A stretch of DNA of 64,000 nucleotides from an uncultured Francisellaceae bacterium (GTDB lineage: Bacteria > Pseudomonadota > Gammaproteobacteria > UBA6186 > Azoamicaceae). Below, piece after piece: positions 48,396 through 58,966 of the stretch. The position numbers and the translations under genes were made by a program. Each line of letters begins with the position of its first letter. The stretch's first letter is position 1. The notes beneath the pieces are model-generated. The model did not search any database. It worked only from the letters and a program-made list of their open reading frames with translations, and had not been told where the DNA came from. The stretch is taken from the NCBI GenBank assembly GCA_945956915.1, contig CAMFJH010000001.1, forward strand, positions 103,155-167,154, read 5' to 3'.

Positions 48396-48506
48396 GGCGA
48401 CCTTTTTGGTCCCTTAACAATGAATGAGCACGAACCCCGCCAGGCCCGGAAGGGAGCAACGGTAGTGCTTTATTTGTGTGTTGAGTGTGGCTAAGAGGGC
48501 CGCCTC
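48396..48506 (+). ncRNA. ffs: Signal recognition particle 4.5S RNA
   Basis: The segment CCGCCAGGCCCGGAAGGGAG followed by CAACGG is the conserved tip of bacterial SRP RNA (domain IV: symmetric loop CAGG...AGCA and the GGAA tetraloop). Flanking sequences (GGCGACC at the 5' end, GGGCCGCC at the 3' end) can pair as the long helix. Length about 110 bases fits the short gammaproteobacterial type. Ends are approximate. It lies just before rplU. Confidence 0.88.
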
Positions 48507-48535
48507 CAAAAATTACAGAGAATGGGGTAAAAGAT

Positions 48536-48859
48536 ATGCATGCCGTGATCGTCAGTGGTGGCAAACAATACCGTGTTAAAGAAGGCCAGTCTATTAAAGT
48601 AGAAAAATTGGCTGTAGATACGGGTAATTCAATTGACTTTGATAAGGTCCTTATGTTATCAGATGGTGAAACTGCACAAGTGGGTGCGCCTTATGTTGCG
48701 GGTTGCACTGTGCAAGCCGAAATAATAGGCCATGGTCGTGCTGATAAAATTACTATCATTAAAATCAAAAGACGTAAGCATCATCGTAAAACACAAGGTC
48801 ATAGACAAGCGTATACCGAAATTAAAATTACCGGCATACGTTCAACAAAAGCTGCTTAA
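48536..48859 (+). CDS. rplU: 50S ribosomal protein L21
   Basis: A 107-residue L21. ATG 48536 ([18 protein letters not shown]) matches the family start, whereas the open frame reaching back to 48485 overlaps the SRP RNA and is not expected to be translated. [14 protein letters not shown] near the C-terminus is the L21 signature. First gene of the rplU-rpmA-obgE operon. Confidence 0.97.
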   Translation: MHAVIVSGGKQYRVKEGQSIKVEKLAVDTGNSIDFDKVLMLSDGETAQVGAPYVAGCTVQAEIIGHGRADKITIIKIKRRKHHRKTQGHRQAYTEIKITGIRSTKAA

Positions 48860-48882
48860 AGCTTAACGAAGGAGTAACAGCA

Positions 48883-49155
48883 ATGGCACATAAGAAAGCA
48901 GGCGGTAGTACTACCAATGGTCGCGATTCCGTCTCGAAGCGCTTAGGCGTTAAGCGTTTTGGTGGCGAATTTGTTAAAGCCGGCAATATTTTGGTTCGTC
49001 AACGCGGTACTAAATTTCACCCAGGTGTGAATGTCGGTATTGGCTCTGATGATACGCTTTTCGCAAAAGTGACAGGTTATGTAAAATTTGTCATTAAAGG
49101 TCCTAAAAGTCGACAATTTGTGACGGTTATCCCAGAAACTGCTACAGCTGCCTAA
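48883..49155 (+). CDS. rpmA: 50S ribosomal protein L27
   Basis: A 90-residue L27 beginning [16 protein letters not shown], the tail that reaches the peptidyl transferase centre. [15 protein letters not shown] is conserved. An AAGGAG ribosome binding site precedes it. It follows rplU by 23 bases. Confidence 0.98.
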   Translation: MAHKKAGGSTTNGRDSVSKRLGVKRFGGEFVKAGNILVRQRGTKFHPGVNVGIGSDDTLFAKVTGYVKFVIKGPKSRQFVTVIPETATAA

Positions 49156-49161
49156 TTCTAG

Positions 49162-50208
<1,047 letters not shown>

Positions 50209-50215
50209 AGCGGTA

Positions 50216-50239
50216 CCCTCTCCCAGAATTGGGAGAGGG
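50216..50239. terminator. Perfect 10-bp inverted repeat between convergent obgE and rpsT
   Basis: CCCTCTCCCA and TGGGAGAGGG with a GAAT loop. There is no T-run on the forward side, so it may be a repetitive intergenic element or a weak bidirectional terminator. Its type is widespread in gammaproteobacterial gaps. Confidence 0.5.
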
Positions 50240-50265
50240 AAGGAAGAAAGCCCGTTTTTGAGGTT

Positions 50266-50532
50266 TTAAGCAGCTAAGGCTTTAATGTGTGAGTTTAGAC
50301 GGCTTTTATGTCTTGCGGCTTTATTTTTGTGAATAAGTCCTGCAGTAGCCATCTTATCGAGAATAGAGGTCGCTAAGCGGTACTCTGTAGTAGCCAATTC
50401 TCGGTTGCCATCTTGAATAGCTTTTAGAACACGTTTAATGTGGGTACGCATATTTGAGCGACGGCTGACGTTATGCTGACGATTTTTTTCAGCCTGACGG
50501 GCTCGTTTTTTTGCTTGAGCTGAATTAGCCAA
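50266..50532 (-). CDS. rpsT: 30S ribosomal protein S20
   Basis: An 88-residue S20 beginning [18 protein letters not shown], with the long basic helices of the family ([28 protein letters not shown]). A monocistronic leftward gene; in most relatives it lies next to murJ, which is 1 kb away here. Confidence 0.97.
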   Translation of the reverse strand: MANSAQAKKRARQAEKNRQHNVSRRSNMRTHIKRVLKAIQDGNRELATTEYRLATSILDKMATAGLIHKNKAARHKSRLNSHIKALAA

Positions 50533-50628
50533 GGTAAGTCTCCAAATAAATTAAGGTTAACAACTGGTTTTCTGAAGAGTTATATTGACCGAAAATCAAA
50601 GGCCTGTCAAGCTTTATATTTATTTTAG

Positions 50629-51369
50629 TTAATCAACTATTTTTGGTGCTGGCACGATATTTAAATAATCATCGTCCTCCGTCTTTTCTACAGTTTCAGT
50701 ACTTAAAGATGTTGGTAATGCTTCAACAGATTCTCGTAGGAAACCATTGAATTCTGGATTTTTAGAATGAAAATAGGTTTTATAATCTTTGTGTTTTAAC
50801 TGGTCAATTGCCTTTTTTAAGTTTTTTTCTTGCTGTTCGAGTATTGAGAGAGAACTTTCCAAGGCTTGAAGGCGGGTGCATAATTGCTTATTTTTTTGCT
50901 GTAGATTTTCTATTTGTTGAAGAGGCGTTAGAGTTGCTTCTGTAGAAGTAGGTGCTGAAGTACTTATGAAAGCAGTTAGAGCCCATAAAGAGCTAAACCA
51001 AAATTCTTGATTTTCTAGTGTTGTTCTGTGTGATCCATTGTTTAGGGGCTGTGTATTTTGATATTGTTTCAGTAATTGTACACTTTGTTGTGTTTGTTCT
51101 GCTTGTGCTGTCTCAAAAAGAGTTTTGTTGCTAGCCATTTTAGCCTTAATCTCTGTAATATCATTTTTGAGTTTCGAAATAGATTTTTGAGTTTGTGCTA
51201 ATAATAGTTCATTTGTTTTGATTTCTGCATTCGTGGCATCTATTAACATTTGTTCTGTTTGATCTGCTGCAAGTTTGATAAGCTCACGTTCATGATCAAT
51301 TTTTGCTAAGCGCCGTTTCATCTCTTTGGCTTTGTCAACCAATGCTGAACTGAGTTCAGGATTAAGCAT
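50629..51369 (-). CDS. Hypothetical coiled-coil protein
   Basis: A 246-residue protein with two coiled-coil stretches (about 5-95 and 145-205, rich in Leu, Gln, Lys and Glu). They are separated by a short hydrophobic segment near 120-140 (FWFSSLWALTAFI) that could be a membrane hairpin. The C-terminus is acidic and ends in NIVPAPKIVD. No family is recognised. The coiled-coil/hydrophobic/coiled-coil layout is reminiscent of inclusion-membrane or SNARE-like effectors. It is inserted between rpsT and murJ, which are usually adjacent, suggesting a later arrival. Confidence 0.75.
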   Translation of the reverse strand: MLNPELSSALVDKAKEMKRRLAKIDHERELIKLAADQTEQMLIDATNAEIKTNELLLAQTQKSISKLKNDITEIKAKMASNKTLFETAQAEQTQQSVQLLKQYQNTQPLNNGSHRTTLENQEFWFSSLWALTAFISTSAPTSTEATLTPLQQIENLQQKNKQLCTRLQALESSLSILEQQEKNLKKAIDQLKHKDYKTYFHSKNPEFNGFLRESVEALPTSLSTETVEKTEDDDYLNIVPAPKIVD

Positions 51370-51541
51370 CTTTAACTCCCTGTATGTCTTTAATCATAAG
51401 CTAAGCCTGACAGCTGGCCAGGTAAAAGTCAACAAAACAAAGTAACTAACTTGATTTTATGGAAAGCTGGTATTAATAACTTAGTCAAGGTATTATTGAA
51501 GGACTTTGTAATAAAACCTGATTGAACCATACTATGTAAGC

Positions 51542-53092
51542 ATGAGTATACAACTTTTAAAATCTACGACAATCACCTCTGGTATGACGCTTATTTCTCG
51601 TGTTTTGGGCTTTATTCGAGATATGGTGGCTGCACATTTTTTTGGAGCCAGTGCGGGGTACGATGCCTTTATTGTAGCCTCTAAAATTCCTAATTTTATG
51701 CGCCGATTATTTGCCGAAGGTGCTTTTGCTCAAGCGTTTGTGCCCATGATATCCGAATATAAAACAACACGTTCACACGAAGAAGTACAGGTATTTGTCA
51801 ATCGCGTAGCCGGATGTTTGGGCTCAGTGCTTTTGTTAGTAACCGCTTTGGGTATGGTACTGGCACCTTTTGTGGTCTTTATTTTTGCGCCAGGATTTAT
51901 GTCAGGAGATGAAGGCCGATTAATAATCGCTTCTGATATGTTGCGCATTACTTTTCCGTATTTGCTGTTTATTTCTTTAACAGCTTTCGCAGGCGGCATT
52001 TTAAACAGTTATGGGCGTTTTGCAGCCCCGGCTTTTACCCCTGTGTTTTTGAATATCGCGATGATTCTAACAACGGTATTCTTATCGTCCTACATGGCAC
52101 AACCCGTGAATGCACTTGCCTGGGGAATGTGTTTGGGGGGCGTGGTGCAATTATTGTTTCAATGGCCTTTTTTAAAGCAAATTCGTCTTGTGCCCATCCC
52201 TAAAATGAATTGGCAAGACCCTGGCGTGCGTCGTATTTTGTTATTGATGGTTCCGGCTTTATTTGGCGTTTCTATCAATCAATTAAATTTAATGCTAGGT
52301 TCTGTGTTTGCTTCTTTTTTACCCACTTCCAGTATTTCTTGGTTATATTATGCGGAACGTTTAATGGAATTTCCCTTGGGTGGTTTTGGAGTAGCTTTGG
52401 CAACGGTTGTTTTACCCAAATTAGCACAGCAGCATACAAAATCCGAGCATACGGGTTTTTCAGAAACACTGGATTGGGGTGTACGATGGGTATTGTTAAT
52501 CGGCATGCCTGCAGCCTTGGGATTAGCTTTGCTGGCAGGGCCTTTATTAACCACTTTATTTTTTTCAGAAACCGGCCGTTTTACAGAATTCGATGTGTGG
52601 ATGAGCAGGCAAGCCTTGATTGCTTATTCAGTTGGGATCTTAGGATTTATGTTGGTGAAAATATTGGCCTCGGCTTATTATGCACGACAAGATATTAAAA
52701 CACCGGTGCGTTTTGCCGTAGTCACCGTCATTGCAAATGCAGTGTTCAGCTTGCTTTTGATTATGCCCTTAGCCCATGCAGGTTTGGCCTTAGCCACTTC
52801 ATTGGCAGCACTCTTAAATGCGAGTTTGTTGGCTTTTGGATTGTATAAACGCAAGTTATATCAAATACAAAAAGGTTGGAAAATATTTATCAGCAGATTG
52901 CTATTGGCCTCTTTGATGATGAGCTTGGTACTGTGGTTCTTTTCACCCCCAATAGAATATTGGGTGGCTCAAGAAGCCATTAAAAGAGTGGGTATGTTGG
53001 CAGCTTTGGTTACGGGAGCAGGGGGCGTTTATATTTTGACCCTGTGGATTTTTGGATTGCGTTTAAAGCATGTCTTAACTGCAAATGTGTAG
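51542..53092 (+). CDS. murJ: Lipid II flippase MurJ (MviN)
   Basis: A 516-residue MOP-superfamily flippase with about 14 membrane segments that moves lipid II across the inner membrane for peptidoglycan synthesis. Family motifs: SRVLGFIRDMVAAHFFGAS at the N-terminus, FRR-type MRRLFAEGAFAQAFVPM near 50-70, and SWLYYAERLMEFPLGGFGVALATVVLPKLA near 260-290. Followed by ileS after 22 bases; ribF, usual between them, is missing. Confidence 0.96.
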   Translation: MSIQLLKSTTITSGMTLISRVLGFIRDMVAAHFFGASAGYDAFIVASKIPNFMRRLFAEGAFAQAFVPMISEYKTTRSHEEVQVFVNRVAGCLGSVLLLVTALGMVLAPFVVFIFAPGFMSGDEGRLIIASDMLRITFPYLLFISLTAFAGGILNSYGRFAAPAFTPVFLNIAMILTTVFLSSYMAQPVNALAWGMCLGGVVQLLFQWPFLKQIRLVPIPKMNWQDPGVRRILLLMVPALFGVSINQLNLMLGSVFASFLPTSSISWLYYAERLMEFPLGGFGVALATVVLPKLAQQHTKSEHTGFSETLDWGVRWVLLIGMPAALGLALLAGPLLTTLFFSETGRFTEFDVWMSRQALIAYSVGILGFMLVKILASAYYARQDIKTPVRFAVVTVIANAVFSLLLIMPLAHAGLALATSLAALLNASLLAFGLYKRKLYQIQKGWKIFISRLLLASLMMSLVLWFFSPPIEYWVAQEAIKRVGMLAALVTGAGGVYILTLWIFGLRLKHVLTANV

Positions 53093-53120
53093 CATAAATA
53101 CTGGAAGAGGTTGATTGAAA

Positions 53121-55973
53121 ATGAGTGAGCGAGACTATAAAAATACTTTAAATTTACCCCATACCGATTTTGCGATGAAAGCCAATTTGGCACAAAGAGA
53201 GCCTGAGATTTTAAAGCAATGGGAAAATATTAACCTGTACCAAAAAATTCAAGCACAAAACAAAGCCAAACCTGCCTTTATTTTGGCCTCGGGTCCGCCT
53301 TATGCCAATGGTAATATGCATTTAGGGCATGCTTTAAATAAAACCCTAAAAGACATTATTTTAAAATCGAAAGTATTAAGTGGTTTTCGTACGCCTTTTG
53401 TGCCAGGCTGGGATTGTCATGGTTTGCCCATTGAATTAAATGTAGAAAAAAAAGTGGGTAAACCTGGTGTAAAAGTCGATGCCAAAACATTCAGACAAAA
53501 ATGCAGAGACTATGTGCTGACGCAAGTCGATGCCCAACGTGCAGGCTTTATGCGTTTGGGAATGCTTGCAGATTGGCAAAATCCCTATCTGACCATGGAT
53601 TATGGATACGAAGCCGATATTGTACGGAGTTTGGCAAAAATACATGCGAATGGTCATTTGCATAAGGGGTATAAACCGGTACACTGGTGTATCGATTGTG
53701 GTTCAGCCCTTGCAGAAGCAGAAGTGGAATATGCAGACAAAAGTTCGCCTGCCATAGATGTTTGTTTTAAGATTGCAGAAAATGCTAAGCAAAGCTCAGC
53801 GGTGTTTGCACGTTTAAAACAATTAATACCCAATGATGCGGCTTTGTCTTTGATCATTTGGACCACAACCCCTTGGACTTTGCCTGCTAACCAAGCAGTT
53901 GCGGTAAACGCGCAATTGATTTACGCGATACTAAACTTAAAAAAGACTAATCGATATATTATGATAGCACGAGATTTAGTGGAATCTTTTGCAAATCGTT
54001 TAGGCTTGGAAGAAAATGATTATGAAATTTTAGGCGAATGTCTTGGAAAAGAATTAGAACATTTAGTATTAGAACACCCGTTTTATGATAGAAAAGTGCC
54101 TGTGGTCTTGGGTGATCATGTAACCACAGAAGCAGGTACTGGCTTGGTGCATACGGCTCCAGCCCATGGTATAGACGATTATCGGGTAGGGATGCAGTAT
54201 AATCTGCCAGTTGATAATCCAGTTAATGCACAGGGCTGTTATATTCCGGGCACGCCTCTCTTAGAAGGGCAGCATGTGTTTAAAGCCAATGAAACCGTGA
54301 TTGCTTTATTAAAAGAAAAAAATGCTTTATTACATCTGGATACTTTAGCACACAGTTATCCGCATTGTTGGCGACATAAAAGTCCGATTATTTTTAGGGC
54401 AACACCCCAGTGGTTTATTGGTTTTGATCAAAATGGCTTACGTACAGCATCGTTGGCGGCTATCAAAACAGTCGAGTGGATCCCAGAGTGGGGTGAAGCA
54501 CGGATAGAGGCGATGATCAAAGACAGACCGGATTGGTGTATTTCTCGTCAGCGTACATGGTGTGTGCCGATGTGTGTATTTATACATAAAGATACAGGCG
54601 ATTTGCATCCAGACACCTTGCAATTGATGGAAAAAATCGCTCAAAAAATCCAAAATGAAGGCATAGAAGCCTGGTATGAATTAGATCCCAAAGCGTTGGG
54701 TGTTGATACAGATTTGTATCAAAAATCACCCGATTCTTTAGATGTGTGGTTTGATTCTGGTGTTTCTCATGCTGCTGTGCTACAAAAACGTTCTGAATTA
54801 GCATTTCCTGCAGATTTATATTTAGAAGGTTCTGATCAACATCGGGGTTGGTTTCAATCTGCATTATTAACTTCTGTTGCGATGAATGGAAAAGCGCCTT
54901 ACAAGCAAGTACTCACGCATGGATTTACGGTAGATGCTTCAGGTCGAAAAGAGTCGAAGTCTTTAGGGAATGTCACTGATCCTAATAAAATATTTCAAAC
55001 ACTGGGTGCTGATATTTTACGGTTATGGGTTTCTGCCACGGATTATCGAGCAGAAATGTCGATATCCGATGAAATTTTAAAACGTATGAGTGATAGTTAT
55101 AGACGAATTCGAAATACAGTACGTTTTTTATTATCCAATTTAAATGGCTTTGATCCTAAACAACATTTGGTGCTTTTTACAGAAATGCTGCATTTGGATC
55201 AATGGGTCTTGGATAGGGCGCGTAGGGTACAAGCAGAAATCCAGCAGGCGTATACGGATTATCAATTTCACACGGTCTATCAAAAATTGCATAATTTTTG
55301 TTCAGTAGACTTGGGTAGTTTTTATTTAGATATCATTAAAGACAGACAATACACTGGCAAAACAGAGGGCTTACCCAGACGTTCTGCGCAAACAGCCTTG
55401 TATTATCTAAGCGAATGTTTGGTACGTTGGATGGCCCCTATTTTAAGTTTTACCGCTGAAGAAGTTTGGCAACATATGCCAGATGTCGTTAAGGGGCAAC
55501 GAGTAGAATCTGTTTTCTTAACTGAGTGGTTTGAAGATATTGCTGAATTTAAATTAGAAAAGGGCGTTTTCACAGAAGCTTACTGGTCTAAAATATTGCT
55601 TATCCGAGAATGTGTGAATAAAGCTTTAGAAGAATCGCGTGCAAAAGGCATTATCGGTTCGGGTCTTGAAGCCGAACTTGAGTTGTATTGTAAGCAAGAG
55701 CATTTTGAGTTATTAGCTAAGTTAGAAGATGAATTAAGATTTGTTTTGATCACTTCTCAAGCAAAAATTTACAAAGAAAGTGATCGCCCCGAAAGTGCTG
55801 TACAAACAAGCATCGATGGTCTTTGGATTGAAGTGAAAAACTCAGAGCATGTGAAATGTGAGCGTTGCTGGCACAGAAGGGAAGATGTAGGTAAAAATCC
55901 TAAGTATCCGGGCATTTGCCTTCGCTGTGTAGAAAATATTACAGAAAAAGGTGAACATAGGGTATATGCTTAA
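53121..55973 (+). CDS. ileS: Isoleucyl-tRNA synthetase
   Basis: About 950 residues, class I aminoacyl-tRNA synthetase. ATG 53121 follows GAAGAGG; the frame is open two codons earlier from a TTG. The HIGH motif is HLGHA near 68-72. The KMSKS loop near 611-615 reads KESKS, with Glu where Met is usual. The CP1 editing domain (TTTPWTLPANQAV, GTGLVHTAPAHGIDDY) is present. The C-terminal zinc site has CERCWHRR and CLRC. lspA, the normal next gene, is absent. Confidence 0.96.
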   Translation: MSERDYKNTLNLPHTDFAMKANLAQREPEILKQWENINLYQKIQAQNKAKPAFILASGPPYANGNMHLGHALNKTLKDIILKSKVLSGFRTPFVPGWDCHGLPIELNVEKKVGKPGVKVDAKTFRQKCRDYVLTQVDAQRAGFMRLGMLADWQNPYLTMDYGYEADIVRSLAKIHANGHLHKGYKPVHWCIDCGSALAEAEVEYADKSSPAIDVCFKIAENAKQSSAVFARLKQLIPNDAALSLIIWTTTPWTLPANQAVAVNAQLIYAILNLKKTNRYIMIARDLVESFANRLGLEENDYEILGECLGKELEHLVLEHPFYDRKVPVVLGDHVTTEAGTGLVHTAPAHGIDDYRVGMQYNLPVDNPVNAQGCYIPGTPLLEGQHVFKANETVIALLKEKNALLHLDTLAHSYPHCWRHKSPIIFRATPQWFIGFDQNGLRTASLAAIKTVEWIPEWGEARIEAMIKDRPDWCISRQRTWCVPMCVFIHKDTGDLHPDTLQLMEKIAQKIQNEGIEAWYELDPKALGVDTDLYQKSPDSLDVWFDSGVSHAAVLQKRSELAFPADLYLEGSDQHRGWFQSALLTSVAMNGKAPYKQVLTHGFTVDASGRKESKSLGNVTDPNKIFQTLGADILRLWVSATDYRAEMSISDEILKRMSDSYRRIRNTVRFLLSNLNGFDPKQHLVLFTEMLHLDQWVLDRARRVQAEIQQAYTDYQFHTVYQKLHNFCSVDLGSFYLDIIKDRQYTGKTEGLPRRSAQTALYYLSECLVRWMAPILSFTAEEVWQHMPDVVKGQRVESVFLTEWFEDIAEFKLEKGVFTEAYWSKILLIRECVNKALEESRAKGIIGSGLEAELELYCKQEHFELLAKLEDELRFVLITSQAKIYKESDRPESAVQTSIDGLWIEVKNSEHVKCERCWHRREDVGKNPKYPGICLRCVENITEKGEHRVYA

Positions 55974-55995
55974 AGCGCTAATAATGTTTGATAAT

Positions 55996-56030
55996 AACCA
56001 GTAAGTGTATTCTAATTACACATACTGGTT
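55996..56030. terminator. 14-bp inverted repeat after ileS
   Basis: AACCAGTAAGTGTA pairs with TACACATACTGGTT (one mismatch) around a 7-base loop, between the convergent ileS and the LRR gene. It has no long T-run; probably a shared terminator or structured 3' end. Confidence 0.5.
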
Positions 56031-56053
56031 AAAATCTAAAGACATAACTTGCC

Positions 56054-57328
56054 CTATTCTTTAATTTTTGGCCTCTTGCCTGGTGGAAGATCGCTTTGCT
56101 CTTCTAAGGTCTGTCTTCTAGCTAGTTTTTGAGTGAGAGCGGCAGGAGTGAATCTAAGCATAAGTGAACGCTCAACATCTTTGCCTAAGGAATGTTCAAT
56201 TTCAAGAGGTGGCTTTGGCTCAGCATATTCCAAAATTTTTTCCACCAAGGGTTCAGCTAAAAAGCGTATTCTGGATTCTTTGCCTAACCTTGGATGGCGC
56301 CCCATAAAAAGTGCCACCCTTTGATTGTTTAGTTCATCCATGCTGTTTTGCCTATTTCTTAACAAAGCGAACAACCCTTGCTCTGTAATGCCTGTACTCC
56401 GGACGTCTAAATATTCAAGGCTTGTATTGAATGATAAATTTAAAGCATCTTCATCATAGAACTGAGTGTCCATTCCATTCAAGTTAAGAGACAAAAGGGT
56501 TTTAGCCTTCGATAATTCCAAAAATATTCTTTTATCCACTTCTATGTTTTCGTAATCTCCCTCTAAGTCTAAGCTGCTTAAAACTGGATTATTCAGCAAA
56601 GCTCGCAGGCCAATAGGGGGAATAGGGGTATCCCTTAAACCCAAATGGTAAATCGATCTGTTTAGACTTAAGAACATCAGAGCAGTATTATCAAGATTCT
56701 CATTACCACTAAGATCCAGCGACAATAAAGTCGTATTGTCTATAAAAAACTGGAAAACATCCATGTCTTCGATCGAGATTGATTGCAATTCTAGTTTTTT
56801 AATTTTTGAATTTTTAGCTAAAGCTTCAACACCGATATCAGTAATGGGATTTCCATTAAGAAATAATTTTTCTAGTGTGTTATTAAGTGCCAATGCATGT
56901 GCGCCGATATCGCCTATCTCACAGTATATTGCACATAAAACTTTAAGTTTCATCTTTGATAAAGCTATAGCACCTTGATCGAGAATCTTATTACTGGTAA
57001 TGATTAAACGTTCTAGGGTTTGATTAGATGATAAAATGTCTACACCGATGGGTGTTACTGTCTCGGTTCCTAAGGATAAAGACTTAATGTTAGGGTATGC
57101 ATTTAAAAAGGCAACAACAATATGCATTTCATCATCAGTGATAACTATTTTACCCGAATCTAAATCAAGTTTCCGTGCTTTTGCACTTAAGTTGTTTTCA
57201 TTCAGAGTATCCATAATAGCTTGTTTAAAAGCTGGACGAAATTTTTCAGGGCAAGATTTCCAATCAAAAGCAGTCTTTACATAAATGGTTTCTAAAGATT
57301 GTTTTATTTCTTCGTGTGGTACTGACAT
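56054..57328 (-). CDS. Leucine-rich-repeat protein with C-terminal NLS-like signal
   Basis: A 424-residue protein of ribonuclease-inhibitor-type leucine-rich repeats. From about residue 75 to 320, units of some 24 residues show LxxLxLxxN with a following IxDxGxxAL helix: LEKLFLNGNPITDIGVEAL, LLSLDLSGNENLDNTAL, LEYLDVRSTGITEQGLFAL. The first 60 residues are helical. After the repeats comes a charged region ending LPPGKRPKIKE; KRPK fits the monopartite nuclear signal K-K/R-x-K/R. GGAGA precedes the ATG. No catalytic domain is seen. It reads as a eukaryote-type interaction protein and a likely Dot/Icm effector. Confidence 0.82.
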   Translation of the reverse strand: MSVPHEEIKQSLETIYVKTAFDWKSCPEKFRPAFKQAIMDTLNENNLSAKARKLDLDSGKIVITDDEMHIVVAFLNAYPNIKSLSLGTETVTPIGVDILSSNQTLERLIITSNKILDQGAIALSKMKLKVLCAIYCEIGDIGAHALALNNTLEKLFLNGNPITDIGVEALAKNSKIKKLELQSISIEDMDVFQFFIDNTTLLSLDLSGNENLDNTALMFLSLNRSIYHLGLRDTPIPPIGLRALLNNPVLSSLDLEGDYENIEVDKRIFLELSKAKTLLSLNLNGMDTQFYDEDALNLSFNTSLEYLDVRSTGITEQGLFALLRNRQNSMDELNNQRVALFMGRHPRLGKESRIRFLAEPLVEKILEYAEPKPPLEIEHSLGKDVERSLMLRFTPAALTQKLARRQTLEEQSDLPPGKRPKIKE

Positions 57329-57583
57329 TGTATTTCTCCATGTTGATCAATAGATTGTATTTATGACCATATTAAAATATAAGTTATTGTATCACAATTC
57401 ATAGAGTATATGTCTAAAATAAGGGGATATTGTTTGATATTAACCAGTGTATATGTGCTTGATAAGTATGGAAAACGGTGAATATATTGATAAGGTGAAA
57501 TCAAGAAATGGCCAATGGAGACTTAAGGGTTGTGATTGCTTTTGGCCATGGGGGGATTTTCATGTTGTGGTGGCACATAGAAA

Positions 57584-57603
57584 AGAGCGATTCCCTTCGC
57601 TCT
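57584..57603 (-). terminator. Terminator of the TetR gene
   Basis: AGAGCGA and TCGCTCT pair around a 6-base loop; on the reverse strand the stem is followed by TTTT. It lies just after the stop of the leftward TetR-type gene. Confidence 0.7.
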
Positions 57604-57626
57604 AAACAGAGGTTTATGAGATGATT

Positions 57627-58202
57627 TTAAAGGCTTTCCAACCAATTCATTAAAGTATTATTTTGCTTTTCAAGCCAGGAAGCTTCTTTAAAGGTTAGAG
57701 TTAAAAGATTGATGCCTTGTAAGCTGGAAACCAAGTGTAATGCCCAGACTTCAGCAAGTTCAGGATTGATTGCTTTAAATTGTGTTTCACAAAAATTAAG
57801 CACTTCTTTCATAAGGGCTGCTGCAGCCAAGGAAATTTCACCGCCTTGCTTACCCAGTTCTTGACATAAGCTGCCTAAAGCATCTCCGTAAGCCATCGTT
57901 TCTGCATGCAAATTCAGCGATTGTTCTTCGATAAATGCTTTTAAACGTGCTTTAGGGGTAGAAAATGAAGTATTCCAAGCGCTAAAGAGTTGTTGGATAG
58001 CTTTACGTCTTTGTTCAATCACGGTTAAGATGATAGATTCCTTGGATTTAAAATAATAATAGACATTACCTAAGGGCACTTCTGCTAAAGCCGCAATATT
58101 GGCTAAAGTGGTGATACTCACACCTTGTTGATGAAATAATTCGTCCGCAGCCTCGATTAAGCGAGTTCGTTTATCTGCCTTCTGATTTATAATGGTACTC
58201 AT
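57627..58202 (-). CDS. TetR/AcrR-family transcriptional regulator
   Basis: A 191-residue repressor. The N-terminal helix-turn-helix is typical: TRLIEAADELFHQQGVSITTLANIAALAEVPLGNVYYYFKSKESII by parts, residues 13-58. The C-terminal ligand-binding domain (TetR_C-like, including LGSLCQELGKQGGEISLAAAALM) is helical. AGAGG precedes the ATG. Its target is unknown; the adjacent leftward gap has no matching efflux or metabolic gene, and greA is divergent on the other side. Confidence 0.9.
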   Translation of the reverse strand: MSTIINQKADKRTRLIEAADELFHQQGVSITTLANIAALAEVPLGNVYYYFKSKESIILTVIEQRRKAIQQLFSAWNTSFSTPKARLKAFIEEQSLNLHAETMAYGDALGSLCQELGKQGGEISLAAAALMKEVLNFCETQFKAINPELAEVWALHLVSSLQGINLLTLTFKEASWLEKQNNTLMNWLESL

Positions 58203-58356
58203 TGTTTCTAACCTCTTTGTTCTCTGTAATGAAAGACTTGTTTATACACTTAAGATAACTAAATAACAACCATCATTATACATAGTAATCCTACTGGTTC
58301 AACACTGTTTTTTTCTACAGTTTAGATGGCTGATGCTTTATTACTCGAAGAGTCAG

Positions 58357-58386
58357 TTGACATATAGTATTGAAATTGCGCATAAT
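58357..58386 (+). promoter_or_regulatory. Sigma-70-type promoter for the greA operon
   Basis: TTGACA (58357-58362) and CATAAT (58381-58386) are separated by 18 bases. This lies about 90 bases before greA, the first gene of the greA-rlmE-ftsH-glmM unit. Confidence 0.65.
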
Positions 58387-58471
58387 TGAAACTTAATTTT
58401 TATTTTGTATGTATTTTTTTAATGTCATAATGATTTTATTTAACCCTTAACCCAGTCAATACAGGAATAAA

Positions 58472-58966
58472 ATGATGAGCAGTGTTAAAGTGCCCATGAC
58501 CGTAGGGGGGGCAGAAAGATTACGGGAAGAATTACAAGAGTTGAAGTCAGTTGCGCGCCCTAAGGTGATCGCCGCTATTGCAGAAGCACGTGCTCATGGA
58601 GATTTGCGTGAAAATGCCGAATACCATGCAGCCAAAGAGCAGCAGGGTTTTATAGAAGGCCGTATTCAAGATATTGAGTACAAATTATCGCATGCCCATG
58701 TGGTTGATCTGGGTTTGCTTGAAAACGATGGTAAAGTCGTCTTTGCCTCTACCGTCACTTTAATGCATACCGATACAGAACAAATGGTTACCTATCAAAT
58801 TGTGGGTGATGATGAAGCTGATTTAAAATTGGGTAAAATTTCGATTTCCTCACCTATAGCCCGTGCCATGATTGGTAAGTATGAAGGGGATACTGTGGAA
58901 GTAACCACACCCAATGGCTTGATAATCTATGAGATCACAGAGGTGCAGTACTTTGCCACGCACTAG
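58472..58966 (+). CDS. greA: Transcript cleavage factor GreA
   Basis: A 164-residue GreA that rescues backtracked RNA polymerase by stimulating cleavage of the transcript. The coiled-coil tip carries the acidic [19 protein letters not shown] motif, and the C-terminal domain has [27 protein letters not shown] by parts. Start ATG 58472 or 58475, with AGGA upstream. It overlaps or nearly abuts rlmE. Confidence 0.97.
   Translation: MMSSVKVPMTVGGAERLREELQELKSVARPKVIAAIAEARAHGDLRENAEYHAAKEQQGFIEGRIQDIEYKLSHAHVVDLGLLENDGKVVFASTVTLMHTDTEQMVTYQIVGDDEADLKLGKISISSPIARAMIGKYEGDTVEVTTPNGLIIYEITEVQYFATH

Noticed and set aside
48485..48535. Upstream extension of rplU from a GTG
   Set aside because: It overlaps the 3' end of the SRP RNA, and the family start is the ATG at 48536.
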